Below the pieces are notes generated by a model. It was not told the origin of the DNA and made no database searches. It saw only the letters and a program-made list of their open reading frames with translations. A stretch of 64,000 bases of DNA from Coprococcus phoceensis. GTDB lineage: Bacteria > Bacillota > Clostridia > Lachnospirales > Lachnospiraceae. Positions 63,198 to 64,000 of this stretch are shown here, in pieces (within the stretch, counting starts at the first letter, position 1; every line of letters starts with the position of its first letter). The position numbers and the translations under genes were made by a program. Location of the stretch: positions 1,091,421-1,155,420 of the forward strand of contig NZ_FNWC01000007.1 of assembly GCF_900104635.1 (NCBI RefSeq), written 5' to 3'.

Positions 63198-63792
63198 GGT
63201 CTAATTCCTCCTTAAACTCTTTCTCTGATAAAATTTTAGCACTCTCATATCGTTTTCTCAAGTAACAGCCTACAGAATTATCATATTCTTTCTTATACAC
63301 ATATTTATGAAGCCAATTATTAAACTGTCTGTCATAATATGTATTATACTGAATTTCAATAGGATAGTGTTTTCCATCAAGCTGAAAATACACATGAATC
63401 CCCCTATAGCCATCATCATTCGCTTTTCCATTTGTCATATCTGCAATCCTAAATTTGTCAATTTTTTTCAGTTGCAAGACTTCTTCATAATTATCACATA
63501 GAGAACGAAATCCTAACAGATCATCAAATACTTTTCTTGCTTGATGATCCGGATAATATCGTTTATATTTTAGTATTGCGGATTGAACACTCTTTATTCT
63601 ATAATCTAATGCCAAATCGTCCAATCCTTCTGCTGAATCATACCACTCATTCACTTCTATAAGTTCTTTAATCAGTTTCTCTTTATTAAAATAGTGCAAG
63701 TTCTTTTTTAAATTAATTCCCAATTTTGATTGATAGGACAATTTTTTCAATATATCAGTTGTCAAACTATCTCTTTCTAATATATCCGACAT
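63166..63792 (-). CDS. RelA/SpoT-domain (small alarmone synthetase-like) protein
   Basis: This 208-residue stand-alone synthetase-like domain has the nucleotidyltransferase markers. DDLLGFRSLC supplies the metal-binding Asp region, NGKANDDGYRGIHVYFQLDG corresponds to the GYRS-IH substrate loop, and PIEIQYNTYYDRQFNNWLH is the EIQ strand with the catalytic Glu. It has no hydrolase, TGS or ACT domain. Such proteins make (p)ppGpp or related alarmones, or in ToxSAS toxins pyrophosphorylate tRNA. The N-terminal 80 residues are helical. It may be a phage-defence toxin given the neighbouring defence operon. Confidence 0.8.
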   Translation of the reverse strand: MSDILERDSLTTDILKKLSYQSKLGINLKKNLHYFNKEKLIKELIEVNEWYDSAEGLDDLALDYRIKSVQSAILKYKRYYPDHQARKVFDDLLGFRSLCDNYEEVLQLKKIDKFRIADMTNGKANDDGYRGIHVYFQLDGKHYPIEIQYNTYYDRQFNNWLHKYVYKKEYDNSVGCYLRKRYESAKILSEKEFKEELDHVLFDSETYR

Positions 63793-64000
63793 ACCATTGT
63801 CTCTCTTTCTAATTATTTATATACATCAAACTTTCTCTCATTATAACAAAGTAATTTTTTTGCAACAATACTATAACTGTCTTTTAGAAAAGTCACTCTA
63901 CTTTTTCTTCAAAACTCATCCTGCGAACACAAAAGCAATCACCTATATGTACAAATTAGGTCACTCGTCCATCTTTTTTACCTATTTCATCGAGTGTTAT
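63793..64000. other. Right edge, no gene seen
   Basis: This is 208 bp upstream of the RelA/SpoT-like gene, containing its presumed promoter and AT-rich sequence. No coding region is supported. Confidence 0.3.

Noticed and set aside
1..64000. CRISPR array, tRNA or rRNA genes
   Set aside because: No regularly spaced direct repeats and no cloverleaf or rRNA-like sequence were seen on reading either strand. A tRNAscan or minCED run would settle this.

Overview
The window looks like an AT-rich Clostridia genome, most likely a gut Lachnospiraceae. The evidence is low-GC coding, AGGAGG ribosome binding sites, tightly overlapped operons, a conjugation module of the kind found in clostridial integrative elements, agr quorum sensing and Firmicutes-type defence genes. 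It reads as accessory DNA from end to end: a conjugative element, a large biosynthetic cluster, decayed transposons and a decayed group II intron, a magnesium-transport locus, an anti-phage locus and an alarmone-synthetase-like gene pair. No tRNA, rRNA or CRISPR array was seen.

Layout. (1) 1-13.3 kb, nearly all minus strand: type IV secretion and mobile-element genes (VirB4, PrgI, a transglycosylase/C39 peptidase, a VirB6/TrbL-like channel protein, a small pilin-like protein), a Tn916-like sigma factor and HTH pair, and a ParM/ParR-like partition pair. (2) 13.6-20.5 kb: an agr quorum-sensing locus. agrD and a frameshifted agrB are separated from agrC, agrA and an XRE regulator by decayed IS256- and IS1182-type elements. 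agrD predicts a classical five-residue thiolactone (CFFIY). (3) 20.9-40.5 kb: about 20 co-directional minus-strand genes for a type II fatty-acid/polyketide-like assembly line. They include an acyltransferase, a carboxyltransferase, three hotdog proteins, two nitroreductase-family flavoproteins, a ketosynthase with a chain-length-factor-like partner, a ketoreductase, three carrier-protein domains, two AMP-forming ligases, a BtrH-like acyltransferase, PTE-family and PHP-family hydrolases, a heterodimeric ABC exporter and a type II thioesterase. (4) 40.7-47.3 kb: a small regulator behind an attenuator-like leader, an operon of two radical SAM enzymes, a DegT aminotransferase and a Nudix hydrolase, then a Sfp-type phosphopantetheinyl transferase and a membrane acyltransferase. 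(5) 47.3-48.5 kb: a broken group II intron carrying an IS66 derivative with a perfect 8-bp target duplication. (6) 48.6-55.7 kb: two MgtA-type P-ATPases with small membrane proteins, a receiver-less winged-helix regulator and an MgtL-like leader peptide. (7) 56-62 kb: a four-gene Lamassu/ABC-three-component-type defence operon. (8) 62.2-63.8 kb: an IS66 fragment and a RelA/SpoT-domain gene with a small overlapping partner.

How the genes fit together. The central cluster has everything needed to prime (ligases), extend (ketosynthase pair, acyltransferase), reduce and dehydrate (ketoreductase, FabZ-like proteins) a chain on carrier proteins activated by the phosphopantetheinyl transferase. No conventional enoyl reductase is visible, so an unsaturated, possibly polyene, acyl chain is the simplest inference. 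The BtrH-like protein suggests the chain is moved onto an amine, and the aminotransferase/radical SAM operon could supply one. The ABC pair would export the product. The adjacent agr system would be a natural density-dependent switch, but that link is inferred from position only. The strangest protein is a carrier domain fused to a stand-alone pyruvate-kinase C-terminal-like (COG1751-type) domain at 37564-38322.
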